A stretch of 64,000 bases of DNA from Chamaelirium japonicum (GCA_947650365.1 OX393553.1:35218353-35282352), one strand, 5' to 3'; numbered from the stretch's first letter, positions 1 to 14,000 are shown. The notes: generated by a model not told the origin, from the letters alone. A program made the numbers and translations.

Positions 1-1090
1 TATACCCCGACTCCCTACTAAGGGGAAGTAGGGCTCTTCTTGTCCTGTCGCACGAGTAAGACTTGACCCTCTTCCGTTTCACACAGAAGAACCCAACACA
101 TGAGATTTGCAAAAGTGGGATAGAGAAAACTAAACAAACCACTTAACCTAAGTAAATTTTTCTATATACACATTCCGATAAAAGAAAAAATAAATCTTTA
201 ATTTATATCAAATTAAAGTATACGTGGTGAAAAACAACCTACAAGCGTGTAAGATCTTCCCTTGGTAGTAGGGATTGCAGGGAGGACGAAAGGGAGAATT
301 TTTTTCAAAATGTTCTCCGAAGCATAGACTTTTCTCCTCAATTTTTTACACAAACTCATTCGAGGAAGAGGGTATTTATTCACAATGCGTCTAGGTACTA
401 GCGGCCAGAACAACTATTTGGACGGCTAAACTATTTCCTGATTTAACCCCATGATTTATGGCAACCCAAGGTTACAAAATCTAGATGAGATACAGTTCAA
501 AAGTTAAGAAAACTATCATTATTTTACCAGGAATATGATTCTCTTTAAAAAAAAAATCTAGAGACAATAATTTTTATTAGACATGTATGAGGAATATTAA
601 CATTTAACATACATAAAGAACCCTGACTTTGTGACTCACTGTATATGTGCCCGGTGGTGGACCATGGGCCCCTTTCCAACAAAAAAAAACTGAACACATG
701 TACTTAGTATAATGGAAAACTAGTGGCCTCCCTATCTTATACTCAACCTACTTGGGTTTGGATTGGGTTGGACCGAACCCAAGGGATTAACCCTAACCTA
801 ACCCAACCCGGGGTTGGGTTAGGAATTTTCAAACCCTAACCCAACCCAACTCAGCTAAAGCTTGGGTACGTTGGGTTGAGTCGGGTTCAAGTTCAGCTAA
901 AACTAATTAGTTTTTTATTTACGAAGGAGTTATTATGGTCATGTTTTGTACTTATTTTAGGGACAAACCAAAACGCTATATATTAATATTTTTTGGTCCC
1001 ATTTGGTTCAACACCCTTAATTCTATTAAATAAAAATTTACATGAATATATGTAGAAAACTATAAATATTTACTATAATAATATTCTAGA
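1..1090. other. AT-rich intergenic sequence with an AACCC-rich patch
   Basis: No credible gene was seen. Positions 735-895 are rich in AACCC/GGGTT words and hold a near-perfect 27-bp palindrome at 797-823. This resembles the hAT-like GGGTCGG repeats elsewhere in the window, but no terminal inverted repeats are visible, so I do not call an element. ATTCTAGA at 1083-1090 is the left target-site duplication of the following LINE. Confidence 0.5.
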
Positions 1091-2912
1091 TACGTAGAAA
1101 TCGGAGGCTGGAATCCCCTCGTACTACCAATCCTTTTTCTACTTCCCCTCTTGGGTGATCGAGAGGATTGCTAAGATTGGAAAATCTTTTCTTTGGAGAG
1201 GTGCAGGTGGAACCGGAGGCTCTTACAACTTACTATGGTGGGATCAAATGTGTCTTCTGAAAGCGTTAGGAGGGTTGAGCGTTCTAGATCTAAGAAGAAT
1301 TAACATCTCTATGCTGGGAAAGTGGTGGTGGACACTTTAGACTGATAATGGAGGATCTTGGCAACAGATCATTATGACGAAGTACTTCAAAAGATTATCT
1401 TCTCTGCAGACGAGTAGGAAATTGGGCAAAATTTCTTGATTATGGAAGGGTATCCTCAAGGTTCGGGACCTCTATAGACCCGTGTATCTACTCACCTTGG
1501 GTGATGGTCATGCTATCAGATTCTGGGAGGACAATTGGTTCAGGGAGGTGACTCTGAAACAACCCTTCTCGGACCTCTTCGCCTTGGCGCAGTGAATGGG
1601 ATCTTCAAGAAGATCCCAAGCTTGATTATCGGGAGTGTGGGGGATGATCCTCGTGCCGACCCAATGACTCCGCCTAACCATTAATCGAGTTGAATTGAAT
1701 GTCGATTCAAGCGTTGATGTCTTTGTCTTGAACTTTGAAGTAGTTGAAGGTTTGAGGACTTAAGTTTAGAAATAGTTGATAGAGTTGAGGAGAATTAACA
1801 CGAGATGTGATCTCGAAGTTCAGTTGAATCTTACGTCTCCGTGCTATAATCTCGACAGGCTAAGTATCACTTGTCTTAGAAGAAGAGAGAGACATCATAG
1901 CTCTGGTTTTCAAAAGTTTGATCTAGAAATCAGATAATCGATTTGGAGTATTCAGCTACTCTGTTATTTATAAAGGTTTGGAAAATGTCCGGGGTCCGGG
2001 GTGGTTTCTGTAGTTGCTTCGACAGGATCCAGGCTGGGTCGATGGGTCCCGTCGTTGACTCAGTGGACCCCCAGGTAGGACTAGTGGGTCCCGTCTAAGG
2101 ACGTTGGCCAAATTTTGCACCCATAGGAAGGAGTATTCTGTTGGTGTGTTGGGTTAGTCTGTCCACTCTCACTAGGACGGCGACAAGAGCTAGAAGAGTT
2201 GAGAGAGATAATCTCGACGGCCACCTTCAGATTGAGACTTGATGGAGTCAAATAACGATGGCATCCCTCAGGCGCTTTCACGGTGAGGTCCTTCTACAAG
2301 AACCTCCTTCCGTCGATGGAGAAGTTTCTACTGTCCAAGGCTATATGAAGCTCCAAGGTACCAACTACGATTAAGTTCTTCTTTATGCTAGTGGTGAGGA
2401 ACAAAATTCTTATGAAGGCCAATCTGCTAAGGAGGAACAACCCGGACGTGACGGAGTTCTCCTGCACTTTCTGTTCTTTGGAGGAGGAAACTGCCTCGCA
2501 CCTCTTACTCGGGTGTTCTTTCGCGAGAGGTTTTTGGGACCACTTCGAGTCCATATATCAAATCACTTCCCATCCTAGACATTTGAAGGCACTTTGGTCT
2601 ACTTGGAGGAGAAGAAAGGTGAAAAAGGAGTTCCCAGCTCCGTGGGATATCCAGGTCATAGGAATCCTTTGGGTGTTATGGCTTGAGAGGAACAAACGAA
2701 TTTTCAATGGCAAGTCTTCCGGTGCATAGGAGCTTCAACGATTGGCGGTGTTGACCTTCAAAATTTGAATCATCCACACAGGCTGACTAATTTCCGGAAG
2801 AGGTGAAAGCCTTTCGTAATCGGATTGTAACTTAATTTTTTATTAATATAACTGGTCAGGAGCTGCTTAACCCTCCCCCCTCATTGGAGCAGTTCTCAAA
2901 AAAAAAAAAAAA
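1091..2912 (+). mobile_element. 5'-truncated L1-type LINE, degenerate
   Basis: Translations at 1155-1340 (IGKSFLWRG, then a GGLSVLDL block) and 2385-2729 (CTFCSLEEETASHLLLGCSF, then a WxLWLERNKRIFN-like end) are typical of the 3' part of plant LINE reverse transcriptase and its zf-RVT C-terminus. The element ends in a run of A at about 2898-2912. ATTCTAGA is found directly before 1091 and directly after the A-run (2913-2920), which fits a short target-site duplication. The 5' end, including the endonuclease domain, is missing. Several stops and a nested LTR (1636-2125) mean it cannot encode a working protein. Confidence 0.8.
1636..2125 (-). mobile_element. Solo LTR nested in the LINE, related to Gypsy element F
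   Basis: This block interrupts the LINE coding region. It starts TGTGGGGGATGATCC and ends TTTTGCACCCATA, closely matching the ends of the LTRs of element F (TGTGGGGGG... and TTTTTGCACCCACA). Flanks GGGAG (1631-1635) and GGAAG (2126-2130) are a 5-bp target-site duplication with one mismatch. No coding sequence lies inside. The terminal CA reads TA, consistent with age. Orientation is inferred from similarity to F. Confidence 0.6.
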
Positions 2913-2920
2913 ATTCTAGA

Positions 2921-3440
2921 AAAATATATTCAATATAAGATTAAAATATCCACTAAAAAACTGATATTAATAACCAAATTTATTTATTAAATATTATTTA
3001 TAAAAAAACACTTTTATATCATATAAAGTTATTTGATTAAAATATTCATGCACGTCTTGGACTTCCGTGCACTTAAACAAATATTGAAAGTGATAAAACT
3101 GTAGTTCTATGTGTCCAGTTCCATGGAACCAGACATCGAAACTGAGACTTCCATCCATAATTGACTGTCGTAGTGCTGGGTGTTCTGTCCGTTCCACCAC
3201 TTCCGTAGACCTACATGCAAACAAACGTCCCCGTAATAGATAATTGTTGTTGACCTTGATCAATGGTCATAACCACATGTGAATGTTTATGATTTGAGTT
3301 AAGATAAGTAGTGGGGAAAAGAAAACCCAAAGTGAGAGGGGGAGTGAAAGCATATGAAAAGAAAAGCATCCTAGCAATTGTGAAGCATAATTAATTAATG
3401 AACCCAGGAAAAAAAAGTGAAGCATAATTAACCCCCAATT
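2921..3440. other. Unassigned AT-rich spacer
   Basis: The small open frames here have no recognisable domain, and I see no repeat structure or RNA gene. It separates the LINE from the C/T-rich region upstream of the SPL gene. Confidence 0.4.
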
Positions 3441-4655
3441 TCGTTGTTGGTCTTAACCACCCCCACAACCACAAGGCTTACCTTCCCCCCTTCGTCCACC
3501 TCAACCTCCACCTACCCTTTTGTACTCTTCCCTCACTGCAGAAGAAAGTTGAAAGCAACCACACCCATGTCCCTTTTCTTTTCCACATCTTTCTCACCCT
3601 CAAGTTCTTTTATTTCACACTGCACCCCCTACAAAGACACAACAGAGCCCATGTCACTCCATGATTGCCAAGTTTAGCTCCCCCCCCACCCCAGCTCTCC
3701 CTTTCTCACCATGATGCATGCATAGCTTCCAATAATTCCGGCCACAACCATCTCGATACCTAAGATCGCATTCCACAGTCTATGGTTGGCTACCAGACTA
3801 CCAGTGCATAGCAATGTACAGCCATATGATAAGGTGAACAGTGGATGTGGGTTCACCCTTATTATTGCTTCTTAATGGGAGTCCATGCCGGGAACTCAAT
3901 GGTTGGAGACCCCCACATGACAGAAGGCCATCCCCCAGCTACTGCAAGCAGTTGCTGTAACCCTACTCACTGCCCGTCACTTCCCAGCCTTTGGGCTTGG
4001 TTTTTCTCGCCCACTTCCCTGCTCTCTTGGTGCAACTTGACTGCTGCTGATCAAGATGAGATTTTTTGAATCTGGGTTCTCGGAATCTTGATGTTTTCTT
4101 TGATACCCAGTTCTGTTTTTTTTTCCCACTCTTTTAGTTCTTTTTTGGGGGTACTTCTTTCCCACTTTTAGTTGTTTCCTCTGCAATTTGTGTCTCTAAA
4201 AGCTATCAAGATGAGATTTTTTCAAATGGGTTGCTGTATTCTTTGCTAACACTCTCAGATTTGCCTCCTCTTCCCCCTTCTTTAGCTGGTTTCGATTGAA
4301 ACTCCCAATTAGAGGGTTTTGAATTGGGGAGCTTATGCTTTTGTTTTGTGACTTCTCCTTTTTTTTTTTAATCCTCCAAATTTAACTGGGCTACCATGCA
4401 ACACATTTTCTTGACTGGGTTTGGTCCTCTTGATGATTGTATTTGGATGGGAAGGTGCAGTTGTAGTGGTATGTGATGTAATGCTGTGGAAAGCAATAAG
4501 ATAGGGATTGTTTGATTGAGAAAGGTGTGGGTGGGTGTAAGAAGAGAGTGACAGGAGAGGGAACGGGAAAAGAAAGGAATAAACCATATAAAAGGCAAGG
4601 AGGAGGCTGAGAGAGAATAAGAGGGCATCAAAAGGAGTTGAAGAGGGTTGTTTTC
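3441..4655 (+). promoter_or_regulatory. SPL upstream region and probable 5' UTR
   Basis: The 1.2 kb before the SPL start is pyrimidine-rich (notably 3475-3680 and 4090-4180), a composition common in plant promoters and 5' leaders. No other gene is recognisable on either strand. A TATA-like TATAAAAG occurs at 4587-4594, 62 bp before the ATG. An upstream TSS with a 5'-UTR intron is also possible, so the TSS is not resolved. Confidence 0.4.
4587..4594 (+). promoter_or_regulatory. TATA-like motif upstream of SPL
   Basis: TATAAAAG lies 62 bp upstream of the chosen ATG in a purine-rich stretch. It would leave a very short leader, so it is only a candidate core promoter. Confidence 0.25.
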
Positions 4656-5068
4656 ATGGAATGGGATTTGAAGATCCCTCCGTGGGATTTGGCAGAATTG
4701 GAGCGGGACGTCAGACTGAGCATCGGCTCCATGGCCGGATCGAGTGGTGGTTTGGACCACCTTGTGAGAGGACAGGATTGCTCGGTTGATCTGAAACTCG
4801 GGGGATTGGGAGATCTTGGTTTGTCTGGTAAGTGGAAGGAGCAGCCCAGGGCCCTGACGACGATGGTGATGTCATCCGCTACCTCGAAGAGGGCTCGAGC
4901 ATCGAGCAATGGCACCCAAACCGTCTCGTGCTTGGTGCAGGGGTGCACATCTGATCTTAGCAAGTCCAGGGAGTATCACAGGCGCCACAAGGTCTGTGAG
5001 GTCCACTCCAAGACTGCTATAGTGATGGTGGGCGGACGAGAGCAGCGGTTCTGCCAGCAGTGCAGCAG
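4656..5068 (+). CDS. SPL: SPL exon 1
   Basis: Encodes residues 1-138, including zinc site 1 and the first two cysteines of zinc site 2 (RFCQQCSR). It ends AGCAG before the donor GTAAGG at 5069. The last codon is split AG/A across the intron, which is the conserved SBP intron position. Confidence 0.92.
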
Positions 5069-8000
5069 GTAAGGAATTCTAAGCGAATGATTAGTTAGTT
5101 GTTTGCTGTTGTGAAATGATTTCCATTCACAATAAAAGGATTTTGTGCTTTGCAGGCAACCATCTGTTGTTTCTGAGTTGTTATCTTAAGTTTATTGAAA
5201 TTTTGTGAATGTTTACTTTCATTAGATACACTCTTGCAAATTGGAGTTGTCCTTGGATCAGTTGGATGTATTAGTGTTAACTGTTTTCTTCAGATCACAC
5301 CTTAATTTTGCTGTTATGCAATTAATACCTGTTAGTAATACTTATTTTGATCTCCACTAGTAACCATGGTTTGTGTTAGAGTTGTTGCTTTTAGGGTTGT
5401 TGGAATTTGCTATTGCTTACTGGATTGGTTTGTTTCCACATTTTGCACTTTGGAATTCTCCACTAGCAACCAATTTGGAGGGAAGGGATGGATGGCTTCA
5501 AATCTTTGAATGTGACATCTTATGGAAAATGTTCCTTAAATATTCAAATGTCTGAATGTGATCTCCTATTTAAGTTTTAGTTTTAGTCTTTACTAAGCAA
5601 GTTATTTACCTGTGGTTGTTTTAAGGTATATTGTTTTAAGCTATGAAACATGGATACATATACGGGGTACATATACGGGATACGGGATACGGGATGATAC
5701 GATACGGATATGTCAATACGATATTTCTTGATGTTAGAAGATGATGGTTAGGGTTTGGAGAGAATGGAGAATCATCTTCATTGAGGGACTAAGCCCAATA
5801 TATATACACCGTATTATATAGTGAACCCGACCCGACTGTACATGAAACCGGCCCGTATCTATATACATTAACACTCCCCCTCAAACTCACGGTGGATCAT
5901 GAACTGAGAGTTTGTTGATGAAATGCCAGAAACGAGCAATGGTAAGAGGTTTTGGGAGGAAGTCAGCAATCTGCTCCGTCGAGTCAACGAATGGCAGGGA
6001 GATGGTGTGAGCGAGAAACTCCTGACGAACATAGTGACAGTCCACCTCTATATGTTTCGTCCGCTCGTGGAAGACCGGGTTGCTTTCGATCTAAATAGTA
6101 CTCCGGTTGTCACAGAAGAGAGACGTGGGCTTAGATATCGCAACATCCAGGTCAAGGAGAAGTCGACAAAGATAGACAATCTCTACGGTAGTGGTAGCCA
6201 TAGCCCTGTATTCGGCTTCAGTACTGGAATGAGCAACAGACTCCTGTTTCTTACTACGCCAAGAAATCAGAGAGTCGCCAAGAAGCGCACATTAGCCGGT
6301 GGTAGAGTGGCGGGTAGCAACATCTCCTGCCCAATCTACATCAGAGTAAGCACGCAGTACTAGCGGAGAGGTGGAGGAAAAGAACAACGAACAAGTGACG
6401 GTGCCTCGGAGATAGCGAATAATCTGAAGAACCGCTGCAAAATGAACAGAGCATGGAGCCTGAACGAACTGACTGACAATACCAACAGCATGTGCAATGT
6501 CTAGTCTAGTTATGGTGAGGTAAACTATCATCCCAACCAGCCTCTGGTATTGGAAGATACCTTGGAGAGGCTCACCATCTGTAGAAAGGAGTTTCAAGTT
6601 GAGCTCCATGGGTGTGTCAGCAGTACGAGAGTCAGTGAGAGCAGCCTCGACAAAGATGTCAGAGATGTACTTCTACTAGGATATCAACAATCCACAAACT
6701 GACCGAGCAATCTCAAGACCAAGAAAGTAGTGAAGAGGGCCCATATCTTTCATCTCGAACTGACTCTGGAAGTGACACTATGGTGGCACTGTCATCCCCT
6801 GTGATGATTATATCATCCATATATAGAAGCAGAACAACAATACCCTGATTAGAGGAGCGGGTGAACATAGCATAGTCAGAGTGTCTCTCTACAAACCCTG
6901 CTGCCAGAACAACACTATGGAATTGCTCAAATTAGGCACGAGGGGCCTGCTTAAGGCCATAAATGGCTCGGTGCAGACGATGGACGTGGCCAGAAGGGTC
7001 TGAGACGTCCGGCGGAGGAGTCATGTACACCTCCTCTGAGAGGTCACCGTGGAGAAAGGCGTTTGTCACGTCCATCTGATGTAGAGGCCACTCTCGAGCA
7101 GCTGCCATAGCAAGGAGGGTGTGAACGGTGGTCATCCGAGCAATCGAGGTAAACGTCTCCTCGTAGTCAATCCCATACTCCTGGGAGAAGCCACGAGCAA
7201 CAAGGCGAGTCTTGTGCCGCTCAATGGAACCATCAGATCAAGTATTGACCATGAAAATCCATTTGCAGCTGACAGGCACAACGCCTAAGGGACAAGGAAC
7301 CAAGTCCCACGTCTGGGTCCTCTGAAAGGCCTCAAGCTCCTCTATCATGGCTTGTCGACATTATGGGTGTAAAACTGCCTCACGATACAACTGGGGCTAC
7401 CGGTGTGTGTAGAGGGAAGTGATAAAGGCCTGGTAGAACGAAGAGTAGGAAGCAACAACAGAGTGGCCAGAGGTGTCAGGAGAAACAGAGGTAAAAGCAG
7501 AGTAGCCAAACCTGTCAGGAGAGTAGTCATATCTGTCAGGAAGGTGATGTTCGCGCGCTGGATAGCACTGAGTAGGGTCAGAATCCGAGACTGGAGAGGA
7601 AGGAGCAGCTGCAGGCAAAGGATCGAGTTTGGGTTTATACTTATAACCCGATTGACCCGACTTGACCCGTTTACCAAATGGGTCGTGTCAACCCGACCCG
7701 ACCCAATCTAACCTGACCTAACTCGATCAAACCCGACCCAACCCTATCAAACACGAGCGTTTTATATGGGTTCTATTGAGCCAACTCGACCCAACCCGAC
7801 CCGACCCGACCCAATCCAACCTAACCCGATCAAACTCGACGCAACCCTATCAAACACGAGTGTTTTATATGGGTTCTATTGAGCCGACCCGACCCGACCC
7901 AACCCATTTATTAAATGGGTTAAACGGGTCGGGGTCAGGTCAACCCGTTTATTTGATGGGTCGGGTTTGGGTTTAAGTTTTTGATCCGTTTATTAAACGG

Positions 8001-11000
8001 GTCGGGTTCGGGCTGGGTATTTTGCCCTTATACCTATGTCTCAACCTGACCCAAACTTGACCCAACCCATTGCCACCCCTACATGGTACCAGAGTTAGAT
8101 CCGCTTTGGGAGCTCCTCCTGATGGTGCCCTTGCCACGTGTGTCCCGCTTGAGGGGGGGTGTTGAGTGTTGCGGATCCTCCTCGACGATACCGGATGAAT
8201 AATTTGATTCCGAATCACTCCTACCACGTGGGTCAACAAAGATCAATTTGTAAATAGCGATTCTCCGACGAATCGATGTGGAATAAGCAGTCCAACCCAA
8301 ATAGAGAAATAACAAAGAAAGAAAAACACAATCACAAAGTAATCACAGAGAGAGTCGAGAGATTTTCGTGGAAACTCTTGCGGGAATAACCACGGGTGCA
8401 GACGATCGGACGATCCACTATAACGAAGAACGAAACGGAGTTACAAGCAATGCTCAACTCCAACAAGATGAACTCTCTTCGCCAAGAGCACCTCCTTCTC
8501 CAAACTCTCTCCAAGCCTCCCTCAATGTTTCTCTTCAAAACTATATCATCCCTAAAACCCTAGACCCTTTTATATACTAGGGGGCTAGGTTACAAGAGCC
8601 AAATTCCGAGATTCCCCCAAAATAGCTCAATTTGGAAAGCCAAAACGTGCTTGACTTGGTCAGACCTGTGTCTCTCAAGCGAAGTCGTGCGCACGACCTG
8701 GCAAAGTCGTGCGCACGATTGCTTATAGGCATCTGCTGAAGGACTCGTCGATAATCTCGGGCTCCAGGTCATGCGCACGACCACCTGGGGACAGACACGC
8801 CCTTTATCAAGGACACGTCGACAAAATTGGAGGCTGGGTGGTGCGCACAACTTCTCCAAGTCGTGCACACGATTGCTGTAGTCAAGCCATATCTCAACAT
8901 TGAGATGGTCATGCCTCACACGGGTTAGTCAGTTAGTCCCACATTGGCAATGGGAGCGGGTGATGAGTTGTTTATATACCCGCCTTTGACCTTCCCTTAC
9001 AAGCCGGTTTTGTGAGGATGTGGGTATTCAAGGGTCTGGGTTTGTCACAAAAATCATTTGAGATTTGATAATATAAACCTTTTTCATATATGGCTTGTTT
9101 CTGGTGGACACAAGACCACCAGACTTGCGAGTCTACAACCGCAAACGACGGAGGACAGCTCACCTAGTGTCCTCATGGCTTTGAGATGTTTGCTAGTATG
9201 TTAGTCTAATTGTTTGGTCCAGTTGGATATTTATGTTAATGTACATATAGATGGGTCGGGTTTAATGTATAGTCGGGTCGGATTGTATAGTGATACATGT
9301 ACATATATTGGGCTTGAGTCCCTCAATGGAATGCATTCTATTCCTCTCCAAACCCTAGCCGTCATCTCCTATCATGGTATCAGAGCACTAGGGTTCTCCC
9401 TCGCGGCGACGTCGACGACGGTCATCTCCTCCGGCCTCCGTTCACCTGATCGGCAGTCCCCCGGCCCCCCCCTTCCGGCCTCCAGCACCCCCCCGGCCCC
9501 CCTTCCGGCCTCCAGCACCCCGCCGGTCCCCCCTTCCGGCCTACAGCCACCGCCGGCCCCCCCCCTTCCGGCCTCCAGCACCCCCCCGGCCCCCCTTCCG
9601 GCCTCCAGCACCCCGCCGGCCCCCCCTTCCGGCCTACAGCCACCGCCGGCCCCCCCCTTCTCCACCCGCCCAACCCCCGGCACCCCTCCTCCGCCCTCCA
9701 GCACCCCGCCGGCCCCCCCTTCTCCACCCGCCCACCCCCCCGGCCCCGCCTCCGCCCTACAGCACCCCGCCGACCCCCCTACAGCCCCCCCGACCCTCCT
9801 ACAGCCACCTCCGCCCCCCCCCCCCCCCCCCCCCCCGACCCCCCTCCAGCCCCCCCGCCACCCCCCCGACACCCTACAGCCCCCCCCGATCCCCTCCCGA
9901 CACCCTACAGCCCCCCTCCGCACCACCTGCAGCCCCCTCTGCCCCCTCCGCACCACCCGGCTGCCCCCTCCGCCCCCCTCCGGCCTCCTCCTTTGCTCCA
10001 GCAGCCCACCCGACACCTCCCAGACACCCCGCCCCCCCTTCCTCTGCCCCGACAGCTCACCCGCCCCCTCCCCTGCAACCTCGCCAGCTCCTGCACCCCC
10101 TGCTGCCCCACCGCCCCACCTTCTCCTTTGTACCGAACTGCCCGTCTCCTCTGTACGGACTGCCTCAGACCTTCCTTGTGCCGGTTCGCCTCCGTACTTC
10201 CGAGATATGGCTTCCTCCAGCATCTCTCGGCTCCCATATTGCCTGCACACCGTCGCTGATCGTCGGGTCCCTCCGTCTCCTCGTTTTGCTGGTCTTCTCG
10301 GGCCACGTCCCTCCACCACATCAGTTGACTGTGGACGTCGTCAGGGTCTCCTCCGCCATGATGCCGAGACTGCTGCTGCTGCTGATCTCCCTACTCCAGC
10401 ACCGCCTGCCACCACTCCTGCTCCGTCTCGGTCTTACTCCGACCGCCTCCAGCGCTTTGAGGAGTTACTGTTGCGATACCTCGCCTCCACCAGCTCTTCG
10501 ACAGATCACGGTCTCTCTGCCACTCCGGGTACTTCTGCTCAGTCTCCGTCTTACTCCGACCGCCTCCAGCGCTTTGAGGAATTACTGCTTCGGTACCTCG
10601 CCTCCACCAGCTCTTCGACAACTCACAGTCTCTCTGCCACTCCGGGTACTACTGCTCCATGGATATTCGACTCGGGTGCCTCCTGTCACCTCACCTTTGA
10701 CTTCACTGTCCTCACTGACTGTTCTCCCACTACTACCCACCAGGAGGTTCGCACTGCGGATGGGACTCTCGTCCTTATTCCGCAATGTGGATCCGTCACT
10801 ACTACCTCTGACCCTTCTGGTCGCCTGACCCTACCCCCATGTCCATCATGCCCCCCGTCTTAACATTAACCTGATCTCTATCAGTTCTCTTTGCGACTCT
10901 GGTCTGACTGTCACCTTCACCCCTTCTGTTTGTGTTGTGCAGGATTCGCGGACGGGTCAGAGGATTGGGCTGGGCCGTAGAGCAGGAGAACTTTACCAGC

Positions 11001-14000
11001 TGGACCATCTCCATGTGTCTTCCGTTCCTGTTGCGTCTGTCATGTCTGTTACCTCCGATGCCGACCTGTGGCATAGAAGGTTAGGTCACATATCGAGTGA
11101 TCGACTCAAAAGCGTATTCCGTTCGGGCGCTTTGGGTCGAGCGTCCTTCTCCCCTCTCTCTGTTTGTACGGGTTGTAGACTAGCAAAGCATCTAGCTCTT
11201 CCATTCTCTGCTAGTGCTTCCCAATCTGATACGTTATTTGATTTAGTACATTCGGACATTTGGGGTCCTGCACCTGTTGCATCCATTTCGGGTTACATGT
11301 ACTATGTGTGTTTCATTGATGACTACTCTAGGTGCACCTGGGTTTATCTTATGCGTCATCGGTCTGAAGTCCCTCACATCTTTAGGAGATTCACCACTAT
11401 GATACACACTCAGTTTGGTCAGCGCATTAAGACCTTTCGATCTGATTGTGCCAAGGAGTACCTCTCCTCCGAGATGCGTGAGATTCTTCAGTCTCACGGC
11501 ACTCTTCACCAGCAGTCCTGTCCCCACACCCATGAGCAGAACGGCGTTGCCGAACGCAAGCATCGTCATGTCCTTGAGACCGCACGAGCCTTGCTCCTCT
11601 CTGCGTCTGTTCCTCACTCTTACTGGGCTGAAGCTGTCATGACGGCTGTCCACCTCATCAATATCACTCCGTCATTTGCTCTGTCCGGTGCCACCCCATA
11701 TGAGCGCCTTTACTCCAGCCCACCTGACTACTCCCTTCTTCGCACGTTTGGCTGCACGTGCTTCGTTCTTCTTCCTCCCCATGAGCGCACCAAACTCTCT
11801 GCGAGATCTGTTCGGTGTGTTCACTTGGGGCTCAGTCGGGAGCACAAGGGGTATCGTTGTTACGATCCCTTGGCTCGCCGGATCCGTGTCTCCCGTCACG
11901 TTTCCTTTGTTGAGGATGTCCCGTACTTTTCCCCTGAGTCTCGGGATATTTCCTTGCCTCCTGCGTCACCCTCCTCGCCTTCATCACCTCTCCACATCCC
12001 CGTTCTACCCCCGTTTTCTGTTGCCCCACCCACGCCTACTCCACCTCCATCTTCCCCGCCACCACCACCACCACCACCTCCTCAGTCTCCCTCACCACCA
12101 CCACCCACCACCACCACCACCTCCTCAGTCTCCCTCGCCACCTCCACCACCACCCGTTACTCGTGTCTATGTACGTCGGTCTGCAGCTCCTCCTCCAGAG
12201 TCGGTTCATACTGGTACTCTCTCGCCTGATGCTGCTGCCCCCCTCCTCCCCGGTCGTGGATCCTGCTCCTGTTCGGCGCTACCCGGCGCGCGAACATCAC
12301 CCTCTTGACAGATATGACTACTCTCCTGACAGGTTTGGCTACTCTGCTTTTCCTTCTGACTCTCCTGACTCTTCTGGCTACTCTGCCAGTGTCTCCTATT
12401 CACCATCCTTTCAGGCTTTTCTTACTGCTATACACACCCATCGGGAGCCCCAGTCGTACCGTGAGGCAGCGTTACATCCAGAATGGCGGCAGGCCATGTC
12501 AGTTGAGCTTGAGGCTTTTCAGCGGACCAAGACCTGGGAGTTGGTGCCTTGTCCCTCCGGGGTGGTGCCTGTTAGCTGCAAGTGGATATTCAAGGTCAAG
12601 ACTCGACCTGACGGATCCATTGAGCGGCACAAAGCTCGCCTCGTTGCTCGCGGCTTCTCCCAGGAGTATGGGATTGACTACGAGGAGACGTTTGCTCCAG
12701 TTGCTCGGATGACTACTGTGCGCACCCTCTTAGCTGTGGCAGCTGCTCGAGGGTGGCCTCACCATCAGATGGATGTCACCAATGCGTTTCTCCACGGTGA
12801 TCTCTCCGAGGAAGTCTACATGGCTCCTCCTCCGGGCACTTCAGTTCCTCCAGGGCACGTGTGTCGGTTGCGCCGAGCCATCTATGGGCTCAAGCAGGCC
12901 CCTCGTGCCTGGTTTGAGCGATTTCACAGTGCAGTTCTGGCCGCCGGGTTTGTTGAGCGTCACTCCGACTATGCCTTGTTCACTCGCTCCTCCAGTCAAG
13001 GCATTGCAGTTCTTCTCCTCTATGTGGATGATATGATCATCACTGGGGATGACAGTGCCACCATCGCCTCTCTCCAGCGGCACCTCCAGAGTCAGTTTGA
13101 GATGAAAGATCTGGGATCTCTTCGCTACTTTTTGGGCCTTGAGATTGCCCGGTCAGCTCGTGGTCTGTTGGTCTCCCAGCAGAAGTACATCTCCGACATC
13201 CTTGCTGATGCTGCTCTTACGGACACGCGCACTGCTGATACACCCATGGAGCTCAATTTGAAGCTTCTCGCTACAGACGGTGAGCCGCTCCAGGATGTCT
13301 CCCGCTACCAGAGGCTGGTTGGGATGCTCGTCTATCTCACCATGACCCGGCCAGACATTGCCCATGCAGTTGGCATTGTCAGTCAGTTTGTTCAGGCTCC
13401 ACGGTCAGTACACTATGCAGCTGTTCTTCGGATTATCCGCTACCTCCGGGGCACCATCACCCGTTCACTACTGTTTTCCTCCACCTCTCCGTTGGTGCTG
13501 CGTGCCTACTCCGATGCAGATTGGGCAGGAGATGCAGCCACTCGTCGCTCGACTACAGGATACTGTGTGTTTCTGGGTGATTCACTGATTTCGTGGCGCA
13601 GCAAGAAGCAGGAGTCTGTTGCTCGCTCCAGCACCGAAGCCGAATACAGGGCTATGGCTTCCACCACCGCCGAGATTGTCTGGCTTCGCCGTCTTCTGCT
13701 CGACTTAGGAGTGGTGATATCCGGGCCCACTCATCTCTTCTGTGACAACCGTAGTGCTATTCAGATTGCTAGCAACCCGGTCTTCCATGAGCGAACAAAG
13801 CATATTGAAGTTGATTGTCATTATGTTCGCCAGACGTTTATCGACCACACCATCTCCCTGCCTTTCATTTCCTCATCGGAGCAGACTGCTGATTTTCTGA
13901 CGAAGCCCCTGACGATTGCTCGCTTCCAGCATTTTCTAGGCAAACTCTCGGTTCATGATCCACCGTGAGTTTGAGGGGGAGTGTTAATGTACATATAGAT

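Noticed and set aside
780..850. Interstitial telomere-like CCCTAACC words
   Set aside because: Words are mostly AACCC rather than the plant AAACCCT heptamer, and fit the AACCC-rich transposon patches seen elsewhere.
4638..4655. Upstream in-frame TTG start for SPL
   Set aside because: Adds KRVVF before MEWDLK; the ATG at 4656 matches the usual SPL13/14/16-type N-terminus and is the first ATG in frame.
5373..5555. Small ORF soon after SPL exon 1
   Set aside because: Intronic T-rich sequence without domain similarity; no splice or start context.
9372..10321. Gly-rich minus-strand ORFs of up to 315 aa
   Set aside because: Antisense of the proline-repeat tract of Copia A.
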